From the NCBI GenBank assembly GCA_039028975.1, contig JBCCHB010000016.1, positions 82,797 to 146,796 on the forward strand: a stretch of 64,000 bases of DNA, written 5' to 3'. This DNA comes from JAHBNG01 sp039028975 (GTDB lineage: Bacteria > Chloroflexota > Anaerolineae > Caldilineales > Caldilineaceae). Below are positions 8,695-17,094 of this stretch, piece by piece. A model generated the notes under the pieces. That model was not told the origin of the DNA. It was given only the letters and a program-made list of their open reading frames with translations, and did not search any database. Position 1 is the first letter of the stretch, and every line of letters starts with the position of its first letter. The translations under genes and the position numbers were made by a program.

Positions 8695-8716
8695 CGCTAA
8701 CAAAACGCTAACAAAA
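8695..8716. repeat. Tandem 11-bp direct repeat
   Basis: CGCTAACAAAA occurs twice head to tail (8695-8705 and 8706-8716). An 11-bp period equals one helical turn, as in binding sites for winged-helix response regulators, but chance cannot be excluded. Confidence 0.45.
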
Positions 8717-8822
8717 GAGACTATTGACTCTCAACCTACTTGAGACCCTATACTCGCCACCATAGTCACATGACTACGAACAACTAAATTTTGAAGTCAA
8801 TAGCATGAAGAGATGCCCCAGC

Positions 8823-8885
8823 CAATTTACAAACCGCCAGTTTCTATAATGCTACCAGATTATCCAATCGTCAGTTTGTAAATTG
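8823..8885. promoter_or_regulatory. 12-bp perfect inverted repeat upstream of the SRPBCC operon
   Basis: CAATTTACAAAC (8823-8834) is the exact reverse complement of GTTTGTAAATTG (8874-8885), with 39 bases between that include TATAAT at 8845-8850. The outer arm ends 34 bases before the SRPBCC start codon. It fits a pair of regulator sites flanking a promoter, perhaps for the MerR-type protein at the end of this operon. Confidence 0.5.
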
Positions 8886-8919
8886 TACCGGACATAACGC
8901 AAGTGAAAGGAAACATATC

Positions 8920-9417
8920 ATGGAAGTTATTCGAGAACTCACCATCAATGCCCCGGCTGATAAACTTTGGAAAATCCTAGGTGAAGATTATGATAAAGTC
9001 GGCGAATGGACGAGCGAAGTCCCAAGTTCTGGGCCAAACCCCGATCTGCCAGCAGGGCAAGGGCGTGTCTGTTCGACAGATGGTTTTGGCGATGCCAAAG
9101 AGACCTTAACTGAATATGACGAGAAGCGACGGGCAATGAGTTATGTAGCTGAGGTTGAAAAAATGCCATTTTTTGTGAAGCAGATGGGCAACAGCTGGCG
9201 AGTAGAGCCAAGGGGCAACGATCGTTCCATTGTGCATATGCACATGAAGGGGCATCTTCTTCCTGTCTTTGCCCAGCTGATGGGGCCAGTTATGAAACGG
9301 CAGCTCGCCAAATCTGCTGATACGCTTTTGGAGGAGCTGAAGTATTACGCCGAAAATGATCAAGTGCATCCAAGGAAGCAGAAACAGTTGAGTAGCTTGC
9401 GAATGCAGCCTGCCTGA
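8920..9417 (+). CDS. SRPBCC (START-like) family protein
   Basis: A 165-residue polyketide cyclase/dehydrase-type START fold. The opening MEVIRELTINAPADKLWKIL is the typical first strand plus helix of this superfamily, and the C terminus ends in the long helix (RQLAKSADTLLEELKYYAEN) that closes the hydrophobic cavity. Such proteins bind small hydrophobic ligands; ligand and reaction here are unknown. ATG 8920 is preceded by GAAAGGAAA. It is first in a likely operon with a DUF427 protein and a MerR regulator. Confidence 0.82.
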   Translation: MEVIRELTINAPADKLWKILGEDYDKVGEWTSEVPSSGPNPDLPAGQGRVCSTDGFGDAKETLTEYDEKRRAMSYVAEVEKMPFFVKQMGNSWRVEPRGNDRSIVHMHMKGHLLPVFAQLMGPVMKRQLAKSADTLLEELKYYAENDQVHPRKQKQLSSLRMQPA

Positions 9418-9433
9418 GCCAGGGTGTAGCAGT

Positions 9434-9475
9434 TGGCAAGAATGCTATCATCTTCAACTGGTAGTATTTTTGCCA
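9434..9475 (+). repeat. Stem-loop between SRPBCC and DUF427 genes
   Basis: TGGCAAGAATGCTA (9434-9447) pairs with TAGTATTTTTGCCA (9462-9475) over 14 positions, two of them G-U, with a 14-base loop. No T-run follows, so it is more likely an mRNA-processing or stability hairpin inside the operon than a strong terminator. Confidence 0.5.
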
Positions 9476-9530
9476 GCCACACAAAGTCTAAACGGCTTCC
9501 CAAGAGCCAAATTCAAAGAGGAGAAGAATT

Positions 9531-9818
9531 ATGGTCAAAGCAACAATGAATAACATCACAATTGCAGAAAGCAATGCAACCATTGTCGTAGAAGGCAACC
9601 ACTATTTTCCATCGTCTTCAATCGATTGGGATAAACTCCAATCTAGCGATACCCAGTCTCGCTGCCCATGGAAAGGGTTGGCTAGCTATTATGATGTAGT
9701 TGCTGGTGGAGAAAGACGCGCCGATGCAGCATGGACCTATCCAGAACCGAGCGAAGCAGCCAGGGAAATCAAGAATTATGTGGCTTTCTGGAATGGCATA
9801 CAGGTTGAAGAAGGATAA
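9531..9818 (+). CDS. DUF427 domain protein
   Basis: A 95-residue single DUF427 domain. Visible family signs are the NHYFPSSSIDWDKL strand, CPWKGLASYYDVV and AAWTYPEPSEAAREIKNYVA, followed by the FWNG end. ATG 9531 follows a strong AGAGGAGAA site. It ends 3 bases before the MerR gene. The biochemical role of DUF427 is not known to me; the window carries a second, two-domain copy at 16360-17094. Confidence 0.88.
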   Translation: MVKATMNNITIAESNATIVVEGNHYFPSSSIDWDKLQSSDTQSRCPWKGLASYYDVVAGGERRADAAWTYPEPSEAAREIKNYVAFWNGIQVEEG

Positions 9819-9821
9819 CAT

Positions 9822-10688
9822 ATGTTTCGTATTGGTGAATTTTCAAAAATTGCCCAGACGCCGATTTCTCAATTGCGTTACTATGATGAGATCGGACTCT
9901 TTCAACCCGCCGAGATTGATGAATCTACTGGTTATCGCCACTACAGTGCTACACAGCTCCCACAGCTTAACCGCATCATCGCACTGAAGGAATTGGGACT
10001 TACCCTGGAACAGATCCGGCGTATGGTCAGCGATGACATTGCTGCTGACGAAATTCGTGGCATGTTGGCGCTAAAAAAGTCACAAATCGAACAAACGCTT
10101 CAGGATGAGATTGCGCGCCTACGCACCGTAGAAGCCCGGCTACACCAAATTGAGCATGAAGGTGAATTGCGTGATGATGATGTGGTCATCAAGCCTATCT
10201 CCGCGCAGCCTTATCTCTCCATGCGGCGCGTGCTGCCGAACTTGTTTGATGGCGTTGCTATTATGGCCGAGTTAACCACTAGGTTACCTATGCGATTAGG
10301 AAGTAAGAGTCTTGGTCACTTTGTGGTAGTGATACATGGAGATGCATTTAGTCTAGAGAATGCGGATGTGGAGATGGGGTATCTACTCAACGATAGCGTA
10401 GAGTCACCATTGCGCTTGCCCAGTGGTGAGCGAATTGAAACTAGTGTATTGCCGGCTGTTGAGTCTGCTGTAACTGCTGTGAGGGTTGGACCCTTTGAGA
10501 ATGGGTATCATCCCTATGCTGCCATGGGCCGGTGGGTAGAAGAGAATAACTATTCCCTAGCTGGCCCTGCCCGAGAAGAGTTTATCGTTATACCTGCCCC
10601 TGGAGATATGGAAGATCCAGTGGTTGAAATCCAAATTCCAGTGGTACCAAAACAGACAATAACCGATCGGTTGCTTCGCGGGGAATAG
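9822..10688 (+). CDS. MerR family regulator with GyrI-like effector domain
   Basis: A 288-residue protein. Residues 1-70 are a MerR winged helix (FRIGEFSKIAQTPISQLRYY and the DESTGYRHY wing), residues ~75-125 a dimerising coiled coil, and residues ~130-288 a GyrI/AraC-effector-like ligand domain ending in EIQIPV. The layout matches BmrR/BltR-type activators that sense hydrophobic compounds and remodel promoters with long spacers. ATG 9822 lies 3 bases after the DUF427 stop, with AAGGA upstream. It probably controls its own operon, possibly through the inverted repeat at 8823-8885. Confidence 0.88.
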   Translation: MFRIGEFSKIAQTPISQLRYYDEIGLFQPAEIDESTGYRHYSATQLPQLNRIIALKELGLTLEQIRRMVSDDIAADEIRGMLALKKSQIEQTLQDEIARLRTVEARLHQIEHEGELRDDDVVIKPISAQPYLSMRRVLPNLFDGVAIMAELTTRLPMRLGSKSLGHFVVVIHGDAFSLENADVEMGYLLNDSVESPLRLPSGERIETSVLPAVESAVTAVRVGPFENGYHPYAAMGRWVEENNYSLAGPAREEFIVIPAPGDMEDPVVEIQIPVVPKQTITDRLLRGE

Positions 10689-10915
10689 ACTTTACACCCC
10701 AATCTAAACGGCCCCAACCTCAACGTTCCAATATAAACGACCAAATAAACGATTTAGGCTGTCTTTACCGAACCAGCCACGCGATACTAGGTTCATTCCA
10801 AGAAATAAAGTGTCCATCAATATATCGCACGACTTATGCTGTTTCTCGAATGAACCGTTTTGGCGCTTGTGCCAATTTCCGTCGCGGGCTTCTGCCACGA
10901 GTAACCTGAATGAGG

Positions 10916-10935
10916 ACATGACACGAATGTCATGT
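10916..10935. promoter_or_regulatory. Operator-like palindrome before hydrolase gene
   Basis: ACATGACA (10916-10923) and TGTCATGT (10928-10935) form a perfect 8+4+8 palindrome that ends 3 bases before the first candidate ATG (10939). It may be a repressor site or an mRNA hairpin over the translation start. If the true start is ATG 10957, it lies in the leader. Confidence 0.5.
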
Positions 10936-10938
10936 TAA

Positions 10939-11721
10939 ATGGATACAGAATTCAGAATGAGCACACTTACGAACATCTATAGAGCAATACAACAGAGCTT
11001 ACAGCGGAGCGAACCAGAGGTATGGACGCCAGACGTGGTAGGAAAGCGCCAGCACGTGAGAGAAATCCATTTGGCATCCATCTCTCCAGACGTGAAACCG
11101 CCTCTGATCATTGGACTACACGGATATGGAATCAACGAGATGCAGATGAAGACGTTGGTGAACGTCCAGCTCAATCAGCCGTTCATCTACCTGGCACCGC
11201 GCGCACCTTATATTCATCCAACCGGTGGTTATGCTTGGTTCCCCGTTGATAGTATTAGCAATGGAGACAAAGGTCGTGAATTTCACGTAGATCCGGCGTC
11301 TGTCCAATCTAGCCTGCAACTGATTGCTGAGCTGATTCCCCTGGCGGTTGAGCGATATCAAGCAGACCCAAACAGAGTCTTCATCATCGGCTACAGCCAA
11401 GGTGCGGCCATGAGTATTGCCTTTATGCTCTCCCATCCCGAGCTTCTGGCAGGAGGAGCAGCCATGAGTGGCCAGCTACTGGATGAGGCCAAGTCGCTGG
11501 CCAGTAAAGCACGAAACGGAAATCCTGCAAGAGAAAGCAAGCCATTCTTCTTAGGCTATGGCACCAAAGATCCATTTATTACTCAGAGCGACATGCTAAA
11601 TACAATCGCTTTTATGGAGTCAGGTGGTGTCAATGTAACCTACCATGAGTATCCAATTCCTCATGTTGTTTCCCAACAACAATTGCGCGATTTAGAGCGA
11701 TGGATATTGCCTTACTGTTAA
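10939..11721 (+). CDS. Alpha/beta hydrolase, phospholipase/carboxylesterase type
   Basis: A 260-residue serine hydrolase of the carboxylesterase/thioesterase (abhydrolase_2) group. The nucleophile elbow is GYSQGA (Ser153), the acid is likely the Asp in YGTKDPFI and the base the His in YPIPHVVS; LIIGLHGYG gives the oxyanion region. No signal peptide, so probably cytoplasmic. Neither ATG 10939 nor ATG 10957 has a clear ribosome site. The flavin oxidoreductase gene follows after 33 bases on the same strand, suggesting co-transcription. The substrate is unknown. Confidence 0.85.
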   Translation: MDTEFRMSTLTNIYRAIQQSLQRSEPEVWTPDVVGKRQHVREIHLASISPDVKPPLIIGLHGYGINEMQMKTLVNVQLNQPFIYLAPRAPYIHPTGGYAWFPVDSISNGDKGREFHVDPASVQSSLQLIAELIPLAVERYQADPNRVFIIGYSQGAAMSIAFMLSHPELLAGGAAMSGQLLDEAKSLASKARNGNPARESKPFFLGYGTKDPFITQSDMLNTIAFMESGGVNVTYHEYPIPHVVSQQQLRDLERWILPYC

Positions 11722-11754
11722 GCATTCTTTTGTAAATAACTGGAGGAAAACAAA

Positions 11755-13509
11755 ATGGACAGGCCTTCTAATGAATATGACGTTGCCATAATCGGTTCTG
11801 GCATTGTCGGCTCGACACTGGGGACAATTCTGGCTCGGCAAGGAGTTAAGGTTGTGATATTCGAAGCAAAGAGCCATCCACGGTTTTCCATTGGCGAGTC
11901 CATGATTTTGGAAACGTCCGAAACCATGAGGGCCTTGGCCGAACTCTATGACGTTCCGGAATTGGCCTACTTTAGTTCAGAGAACTATTTTCCCTATATT
12001 GGCACAACTCATGGCGTTAAGCGACATTTCAGCTATTTGCACCACCAGGTTGGAAAGGCGCATCAAGCAGAGCATTCCTTACAAGCCATAATTCCTAGAC
12101 ATCCCCATGGACATGAGCTGCACCTCTATCGCCAAGATGTGGATTACTTTCTAATGACCTGCGCGATTCGGTATGGTGCAACGGTTCTACAGAATACACC
12201 TGTGCAGAACATCGAGCTAGATGAAAATGGCACTACTCTGACGACCATTCATGGTGAGCAACATCGCGCCGCTTATGTTGTAGACGGGGGGGGATTCCGC
12301 TCACTCATTGCCGAACAATTTGAGCTGCGGGACTTTGACTTACAAACTCATTCTCGGGCCATCTTTACCCACATGATTGATGTACCTGATTTTCACGATG
12401 TAGGCACAACTCAACAAGAGGCTGACCTACCTTTTAGCGTAGCTGAAGGGACGCTGCACCACGTCTTTGATGGAGGCTGGCTGTGGGTTATCCCATTTAA
12501 CAATCACCCTGCATCGACCAATCCTCTTTGTAGCGTGGGGCTAATGCTTGATCCGCGCGTCTATCCATCTCGAGATGACCTCTCGGCAGAAGAAGAGTTT
12601 TTTGATTTTATTGAACGCTTTCCTAGCATTGCTGCTCAATTCCGCGGTGCTAGATCCGTGCGGGCGTGGGTACGAACGGGACGAATCCAGTATTCATCTA
12701 AGCAGATCGTCGGAGACCGCTGGGCATTGTTGGGTCATGCGGCTGGGTTCATCGATCCACTCTATTCCAAGGGACTCTATGTCTCTCTTACCAGCGTATC
12801 CATCTTAGCGCACAAACTATTGCAAGCTCAAATAGACGGTGATTACTCTAGGGAACGATTTCTCCCGTTAGAAGAGACAACCTTGGCCTATCTTCATAGT
12901 AATGATCGTCTCGTGGCCAACTCTTACAAGTCCTGGGGCTATTACGATTTGTGGAATCAGTATAGCGTGCTGTGGTTGTTGGGTGCTTACACTGAACTCG
13001 TCAAACTCTTCTGCATTCGCATCGATAATACCCACAAAGGACAGATCCATCCCCACGAATATATTAACCAACTTGGGCAGCTCAAACTAGCGGGTGGTGG
13101 CTTTACCCACTACGATAGAATTGCCGATCAAATCGATACGGTAATGGAGAAAGTGGATCTAAACAATGTCGTCCAAGTGGAGGCGGCTATGAGAGAGATT
13201 CAATCTATATTTGGCTCAATTGATTGGATACCACTGCCCTTCCAAGCTGTTCTTAATGGGAAAACCCACTTGCCAAAAAGTAAATTGCGTTTGGATCTGC
13301 TCAGGAAAGATCAAGGATTCCTACGCGGGGGGGACTATCGTAAGCACTTCTTTGGCGAACATTCACTCTTGCAAGTCGGAGGTGCATTCCTGCAAGAGGC
13401 ACTCCACTATTCAAAGCCCGCACTAGCGCGTAAGTATCGACAACAAAAGGCGAAGCAACACGCAAAACTTGATCGATATCTTATCAACCGGTTGGCTTTT
13501 CAGCAATAA
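11755..13509 (+). CDS. Flavin-dependent halogenase-like oxidoreductase
   Basis: A 584-residue FAD protein. The N-terminal dinucleotide motif is DVAIIGSGIVGS (residues 9-20), followed by HPRFSIGES, typical of flavin halogenases and related monooxygenases. Residues 240-247 read GGWLWVIP, matching the WxWxIP signature that distinguishes flavin-dependent halogenases from hydroxylases. GHAAGFIDPLYSKGL is the FAD-binding second motif. The last ~150 residues are an unassigned helical extension. ATG 11755 has a clear GGAGG. It lies between a hydrolase and egtB, with a 288-base gap before egtB. No carrier-protein or NRPS gene is nearby, so a small free substrate or a non-halogenating role is possible. 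Confidence 0.75.
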   Translation: MDRPSNEYDVAIIGSGIVGSTLGTILARQGVKVVIFEAKSHPRFSIGESMILETSETMRALAELYDVPELAYFSSENYFPYIGTTHGVKRHFSYLHHQVGKAHQAEHSLQAIIPRHPHGHELHLYRQDVDYFLMTCAIRYGATVLQNTPVQNIELDENGTTLTTIHGEQHRAAYVVDGGGFRSLIAEQFELRDFDLQTHSRAIFTHMIDVPDFHDVGTTQQEADLPFSVAEGTLHHVFDGGWLWVIPFNNHPASTNPLCSVGLMLDPRVYPSRDDLSAEEEFFDFIERFPSIAAQFRGARSVRAWVRTGRIQYSSKQIVGDRWALLGHAAGFIDPLYSKGLYVSLTSVSILAHKLLQAQIDGDYSRERFLPLEETTLAYLHSNDRLVANSYKSWGYYDLWNQYSVLWLLGAYTELVKLFCIRIDNTHKGQIHPHEYINQLGQLKLAGGGFTHYDRIADQIDTVMEKVDLNNVVQVEAAMREIQSIFGSIDWIPLPFQAVLNGKTHLPKSKLRLDLLRKDQGFLRGGDYRKHFFGEHSLLQVGGAFLQEALHYSKPALARKYRQQKAKQHAKLDRYLINRLAFQQ

Positions 13510-13634
13510 AGTTGTTCTGAAATAAAAAAGCTTGAGGTGACAGGTATGCTATTCGTCTACTAACCAGAAAGCAATGTTGGAAAGTACCCGCTAGCGAGTA
13601 AATTCTTATGTGCCTGAACGAAAGCAGATTGTAG

Positions 13635-13670
13635 GTAAATCGTAAGCACAGAGTCAGTAAAACGTAAGCA
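13635..13670. promoter_or_regulatory. Direct repeat pair upstream of egtB
   Basis: GTAAATCGTAAGCA (13635-13648) and GTAAAACGTAAGCA (13657-13670) differ at one base and are offset by 22 bp, two helical turns. This spacing fits a dimeric winged-helix regulator. The pair lies 128 bases before egtB within a 288-base intergenic region in which I see nothing else. Confidence 0.45.
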
Positions 13671-13797
13671 ATTATTCGTGTAGTTTGTCATGTCTCCACA
13701 GCGGTAGCTTGACTCATTTGTTCTACTCAATTACCATTTTAACGAAGTCTCCGACCTTGCTCGTCGTTATTTCATCACAAACAAATACAAATAAACT

Positions 13798-15075
13798 ATG
13801 ATTTCAAACAAATCAACCCAAGATTATCTACTAGACACCTACCAAGAGATCCGCAGCTTTACGGAAGAATTGTGCCAACCTTTGGAAAATGAAGATTATG
13901 TCATCCAATCTATGGAGGACGTTAGCCCAACCAAATGGCATATTGGCCATACAAGCTGGTTCTTCGAGACCTTTGTCCTGGCAGAGGAATACCCAGAATA
14001 TCAGCCTCTTCATCCCCAATATAACTATATCTTTAACTCATATTATGTTTCGGCAGGGCAGCGACACTGTCGTCCCAAGCGAGGGCTGCTCTCTCGCCCA
14101 ACAGTACAAGAAGTTTATGACTACCGAGCTCATGTGGACCAACATATGTTGGCCCTTATTGAAGGACTGGACGAAGAGCGGCAAAACAGGTGGCTTCCCG
14201 TTTTAGAGATCGGCTTCAACCACGAGCAACAGCATCAAGAACTTATGCTCACCGATATTAAGCATAACTTGTCCATCAATCCCCTCCGCCCCGCTTATCA
14301 CAAGAAGGCATATCCCCAAATCAGCGCCCAAAAGGGTTCAGCAGCAGAGTGGATTGGCTTTGAAGAAGGCGTTTATCCCGTTGGACATGACGGCCAAGGG
14401 TTTGCCTTTGACAATGAGTATCCCCAGCATCGAACCTTTGTCGAGTCATTTGCCCTCTCATCTCGACTCGTTACCAACGGTGAGTATTTAGCCTTCATGG
14501 AAGACGAAGGATATGATCGTCACGACCTGTGGCTGTCAGAGGGCTTTGGCTGGGTTCAGCGTCAGGAGTGGAAAGCTCCTCTCTACTGGGAGCAGAGAGA
14601 TGGTGAATGGTGGGTGCAAACTCTGTACGGCTTACAGAGAGTCAATGAGCAGGAACCGGTCTGTCACGTTAGCTATTACGAGGCCGATGCCTATGCTCGC
14701 TGGGCTGGTGTCCGCCTACCTACAGAGTTTGAATGGGAGATCGCATCCGCAGAACTACCGCTTACAGGCAACTTTGCCGATAGCCGCCGCTATCACCCCG
14801 AGGCGCTCAACGGTCACACCCAGCAAGGTATACTAAACCAAATGTATGGTGATGTTTGGGAGTGGACCAGCAGCCACTACTCACCATACCCAGGATACAG
14901 TTCCGCAGAAGGCGCTCTTGGCGAGTATAACGGCAAGTTCATGGCCAACCAATTTGTGCTGCGTGGCGGCTCCTGCGCTACAACTCAATCCCACATTCGC
15001 CCTACTTATCGAAATTTCTTCCCTGCAGACGCTAGCTGGCAGTTTACTGGCATACGCACGGCTAAGAACCAATAA
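13798..15075 (+). CDS. egtB: Ergothioneine biosynthesis sulfoxide synthase EgtB
   Basis: A 425-residue non-heme iron enzyme joining hercynine to a cysteine-derived thiol as the sulfoxide. The N-terminal DinB-like domain carries the iron ligands: KWHIGHTSWFFE (His51) and NHEQQHQE (His142, His146, the HX3HXE motif). The C-terminal FGE-sulfatase domain shows FAFDNEYPQHR, VRLPTEFEWE, MYGDVWEWTSS and LRGGSCAT. Length and motifs match family members. ATG 13798 lacks an obvious ribosome site. egtD follows 60 bases later; no egtA, egtC or egtE is near, so the thiol donor (gamma-glutamylcysteine or cysteine) cannot be decided from context. Confidence 0.95.
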   Translation: MISNKSTQDYLLDTYQEIRSFTEELCQPLENEDYVIQSMEDVSPTKWHIGHTSWFFETFVLAEEYPEYQPLHPQYNYIFNSYYVSAGQRHCRPKRGLLSRPTVQEVYDYRAHVDQHMLALIEGLDEERQNRWLPVLEIGFNHEQQHQELMLTDIKHNLSINPLRPAYHKKAYPQISAQKGSAAEWIGFEEGVYPVGHDGQGFAFDNEYPQHRTFVESFALSSRLVTNGEYLAFMEDEGYDRHDLWLSEGFGWVQRQEWKAPLYWEQRDGEWWVQTLYGLQRVNEQEPVCHVSYYEADAYARWAGVRLPTEFEWEIASAELPLTGNFADSRRYHPEALNGHTQQGILNQMYGDVWEWTSSHYSPYPGYSSAEGALGEYNGKFMANQFVLRGGSCATTQSHIRPTYRNFFPADASWQFTGIRTAKNQ

Positions 15076-15135
15076 ACAGATCGAGCCGGAAGTCAGTGTA
15101 GGAATCCATAAAAACAAATTTAGGAACCAATTTTT

Positions 15136-16209
15136 ATGATACTTCAAGAAGAACTGAACGCGTCTGCCGCTGACAAAAAAGCAAGCACCCATAGAAAAAT
15201 CACCAGCGTTGGGGCAGATGACAACCAAAAAGAGGGCGATGTCAAATCCTCGAATCAAGCCTTGGTCGATTTGAGACCTGGTGACGTGACCTTACAAGCC
15301 GAAATTCTACGGGGTTTGCAGAGACCCATCAAGATCTTGCCAACAAAATTACTCTATGACCGCCGTGGCTCTGAGCTATTTGACGAAATCACTATGCTGC
15401 CTGAATATTATCCAACCCGCACTGAAACAGCCATCTTGAAAAGTAACGTTGATGAGATCGCTATGCTGCTGGGAGAGCGGACCATGTTGGTTGAGTACGG
15501 TAGCGGTAGCAGCACAAAAACTCGCATTCTGCTAGACCATCTGATAGATCCGGCGGCCTACGTTCCTATCGATATCTCGGCCGAACACCTCTCCCAGGCC
15601 GCTGACCAACTTCGTACCGACTATTCTACTCTAGAAATCTTGCCGGTTACAGCAGATTATAGAGAAGCCATCGAATTACCCAAGAGCCAAGTCCTGCCAA
15701 ACCGCCGGGTTGTATTCTTTCCTGGTTCTACCATTGGCAACTTTCAACCTGATGAAGCGTTAGCCTTCTTACGGCGTATTGCTCAGATCTGCGGGTATAA
15801 TGGGGGGCTGTTGGTTGGCGTAGATTTGAAAAAAGATCCGGCCGTGCTTCATCAGGCATACAACGATCAGCGTGGCGTAACGGCCGAGTTTAATTTAAAT
15901 ATTTTGGCTCACCTCAATCGAGAGTTTTCTACTGAATTCCGCCTCGATCAGTTCCGCCACTATGCCTATTATAATGCGCAACAAGGGCGTATCGAAATGC
16001 ATCTGGTCAATTTAGCCGATCAGATCATCCAGTGGCAGGATCAACGTATCAACATACGTCAAGGTGAGAGTATCTGGACTGAATCATCGTACAAGTACAC
16101 GCTTGAGGAATTCCATGAATTGACTGCCCAGGCCGGCTTTGCTCCTGTTAAAACCTGGACTGACGACGAGCAACTCTTTAGCGTGCATTTTCTAGAAGTA
16201 GGCAATTAG
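15136..16209 (+). CDS. egtD: L-histidine N-alpha-methyltransferase EgtD
   Basis: A 357-residue SAM-dependent enzyme that trimethylates histidine to hercynine, the substrate of EgtB. Family signs are LLYDRRGSELFDEI, LPEYYPTRTE, the SAM loop LVEYGSGSSTKTR, PIDISAEHL and FFPGSTIGNF. The first ~50 residues before the conserved domain are a charged extension, slightly longer than usual. ATG 15136 has TAGGAA about 9 bases upstream. It is in the same operon as egtB. Confidence 0.95.
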   Translation: MILQEELNASAADKKASTHRKITSVGADDNQKEGDVKSSNQALVDLRPGDVTLQAEILRGLQRPIKILPTKLLYDRRGSELFDEITMLPEYYPTRTETAILKSNVDEIAMLLGERTMLVEYGSGSSTKTRILLDHLIDPAAYVPIDISAEHLSQAADQLRTDYSTLEILPVTADYREAIELPKSQVLPNRRVVFFPGSTIGNFQPDEALAFLRRIAQICGYNGGLLVGVDLKKDPAVLHQAYNDQRGVTAEFNLNILAHLNREFSTEFRLDQFRHYAYYNAQQGRIEMHLVNLADQIIQWQDQRINIRQGESIWTESSYKYTLEEFHELTAQAGFAPVKTWTDDEQLFSVHFLEVGN

Positions 16210-16213
16210 GTAA

Positions 16214-16267
16214 GCAGGTGAGCAAGTAGGCAAGAAGCAAGAACAGATTGCAACTCTGCTCACCTGC
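16214..16267 (+). repeat. Inverted repeat after egtD
   Basis: GCAGGTGAGCA (16214-16224) and TGCTCACCTGC (16257-16267) are exact complements with a 32-base loop, just after the egtD stop. No T-run follows; it may act as a weak terminator or 3' hairpin. Confidence 0.45.
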
Positions 16268-16359
16268 AAACCTTATCACCCCCGAATGCACCCCCGATTG
16301 TTGTTATCGGGTAGAATGTGGGGCTGCAGACCTGCCAACATTTAAAAGGAAACCCAACA

Positions 16360-17094
16360 ATGGCAAAGCAAGTATGGCAATTTGAATCAACGGATCGCTG
16401 GGTGCGCGCCATTCGTCATGGTGAGACTATCGCCGACAGCAAGCGTGCAATGTTACTGATCGAAAGTCGTGGTGAGCAAGACTATTACTTTCCTACAGAC
16501 GATGTCAAGATGGAGGTATTCGAACCATCCGAACAGACTGAAATATCAGGCTATCGTGGCACCAAGAAGTTTTGGAACTTGCGCCTCAACGGAGATTTGA
16601 TCGAGAAGGCCGCATGGACCTACGAGCCAAAAGAGAACCGACCCGACCTCACCGGCTATATCGCGCTCGACTGGAAAGCAGCGGAGCACTGGTATGAAGA
16701 AGAGGAAGAAGTCTTCAATCACCCGCGCAATCCTTATCATCGAGTTGATTTTGTACCTAGTTCACGCCATGTTCAGGTGATTGTGGATGGCATCAAGGTC
16801 GCTGATACCACCCATCCACTGATGGTCTTCGAGACAACGCTACCAACCCGATACTATATTCCAGACGCTGACGTGGATAAGCGGTATCTAGTAGCGGTTG
16901 ATACCGAAACTCACTGCCCATACAAGGGGGATTCGAGCTACTACAACGTAGTAGTGAATGGCGAGACGTACGAAAATACTGCCTGGTATTACCCCCAACC
17001 GATTCCAGAAGCCCCACGTCTTAAGGGGACCATCGCCTTTTGGCCAGAAAAAGATAAGCGGATTCAGCTTATTGTGGACGGAGAGCCAGTATAA
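16360..17094 (+). CDS. Two-domain DUF427 protein
   Basis: About 244 residues with two DUF427 domains in tandem. The first has RWVRAIRHGETIADSKRAM and AAWTYEPKENRPDLTGYIAL; the second has RHVQVIVDGIKVADTTHPLM, CPYKGDSSYYNVVV and TAWYYPQPIPEAPRLKG. ATG 16360 was chosen over GTG 16318 because AAAGGAAA lies 8 bases before it. The stop overlaps the next gene's start (TAATG). The function of DUF427 is unknown to me. Confidence 0.85.
   Translation: MAKQVWQFESTDRWVRAIRHGETIADSKRAMLLIESRGEQDYYFPTDDVKMEVFEPSEQTEISGYRGTKKFWNLRLNGDLIEKAAWTYEPKENRPDLTGYIALDWKAAEHWYEEEEEVFNHPRNPYHRVDFVPSSRHVQVIVDGIKVADTTHPLMVFETTLPTRYYIPDADVDKRYLVAVDTETHCPYKGDSSYYNVVVNGETYENTAWYYPQPIPEAPRLKGTIAFWPEKDKRIQLIVDGEPV

Larger units (their letters stand above)
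8344..8919. other. Intergenic region with two repeats but no gene
   Basis: Roughly 575 bases between divergent genes. No frame gives a recognisable protein. It contains a tandem 11-mer at 8695-8716 and a long inverted repeat at 8823-8885, both described separately. The region should hold the promoters of the MFS gene and of the SRPBCC operon; TATAAT occurs at 8845-8850 but has no well spaced -35 box. Confidence 0.5.

Noticed and set aside
8479..8703. Minus-strand 74-codon frame in the intergenic region before the SRPBCC gene
   Set aside because: Arg- and Phe-rich low-quality protein without conserved features; probably chance.
10704..10919. Minus-strand 71-codon frame between the MerR and hydrolase genes
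   Set aside because: No recognisable domain, no ribosome site, composition like non-coding DNA.
11755..13509. Geranylgeranyl reductase or lycopene cyclase assignment for the flavoprotein
   Set aside because: The WxWxIP motif and the PRFSIGES region favour the halogenase group; no carotenoid or lipid genes are near.
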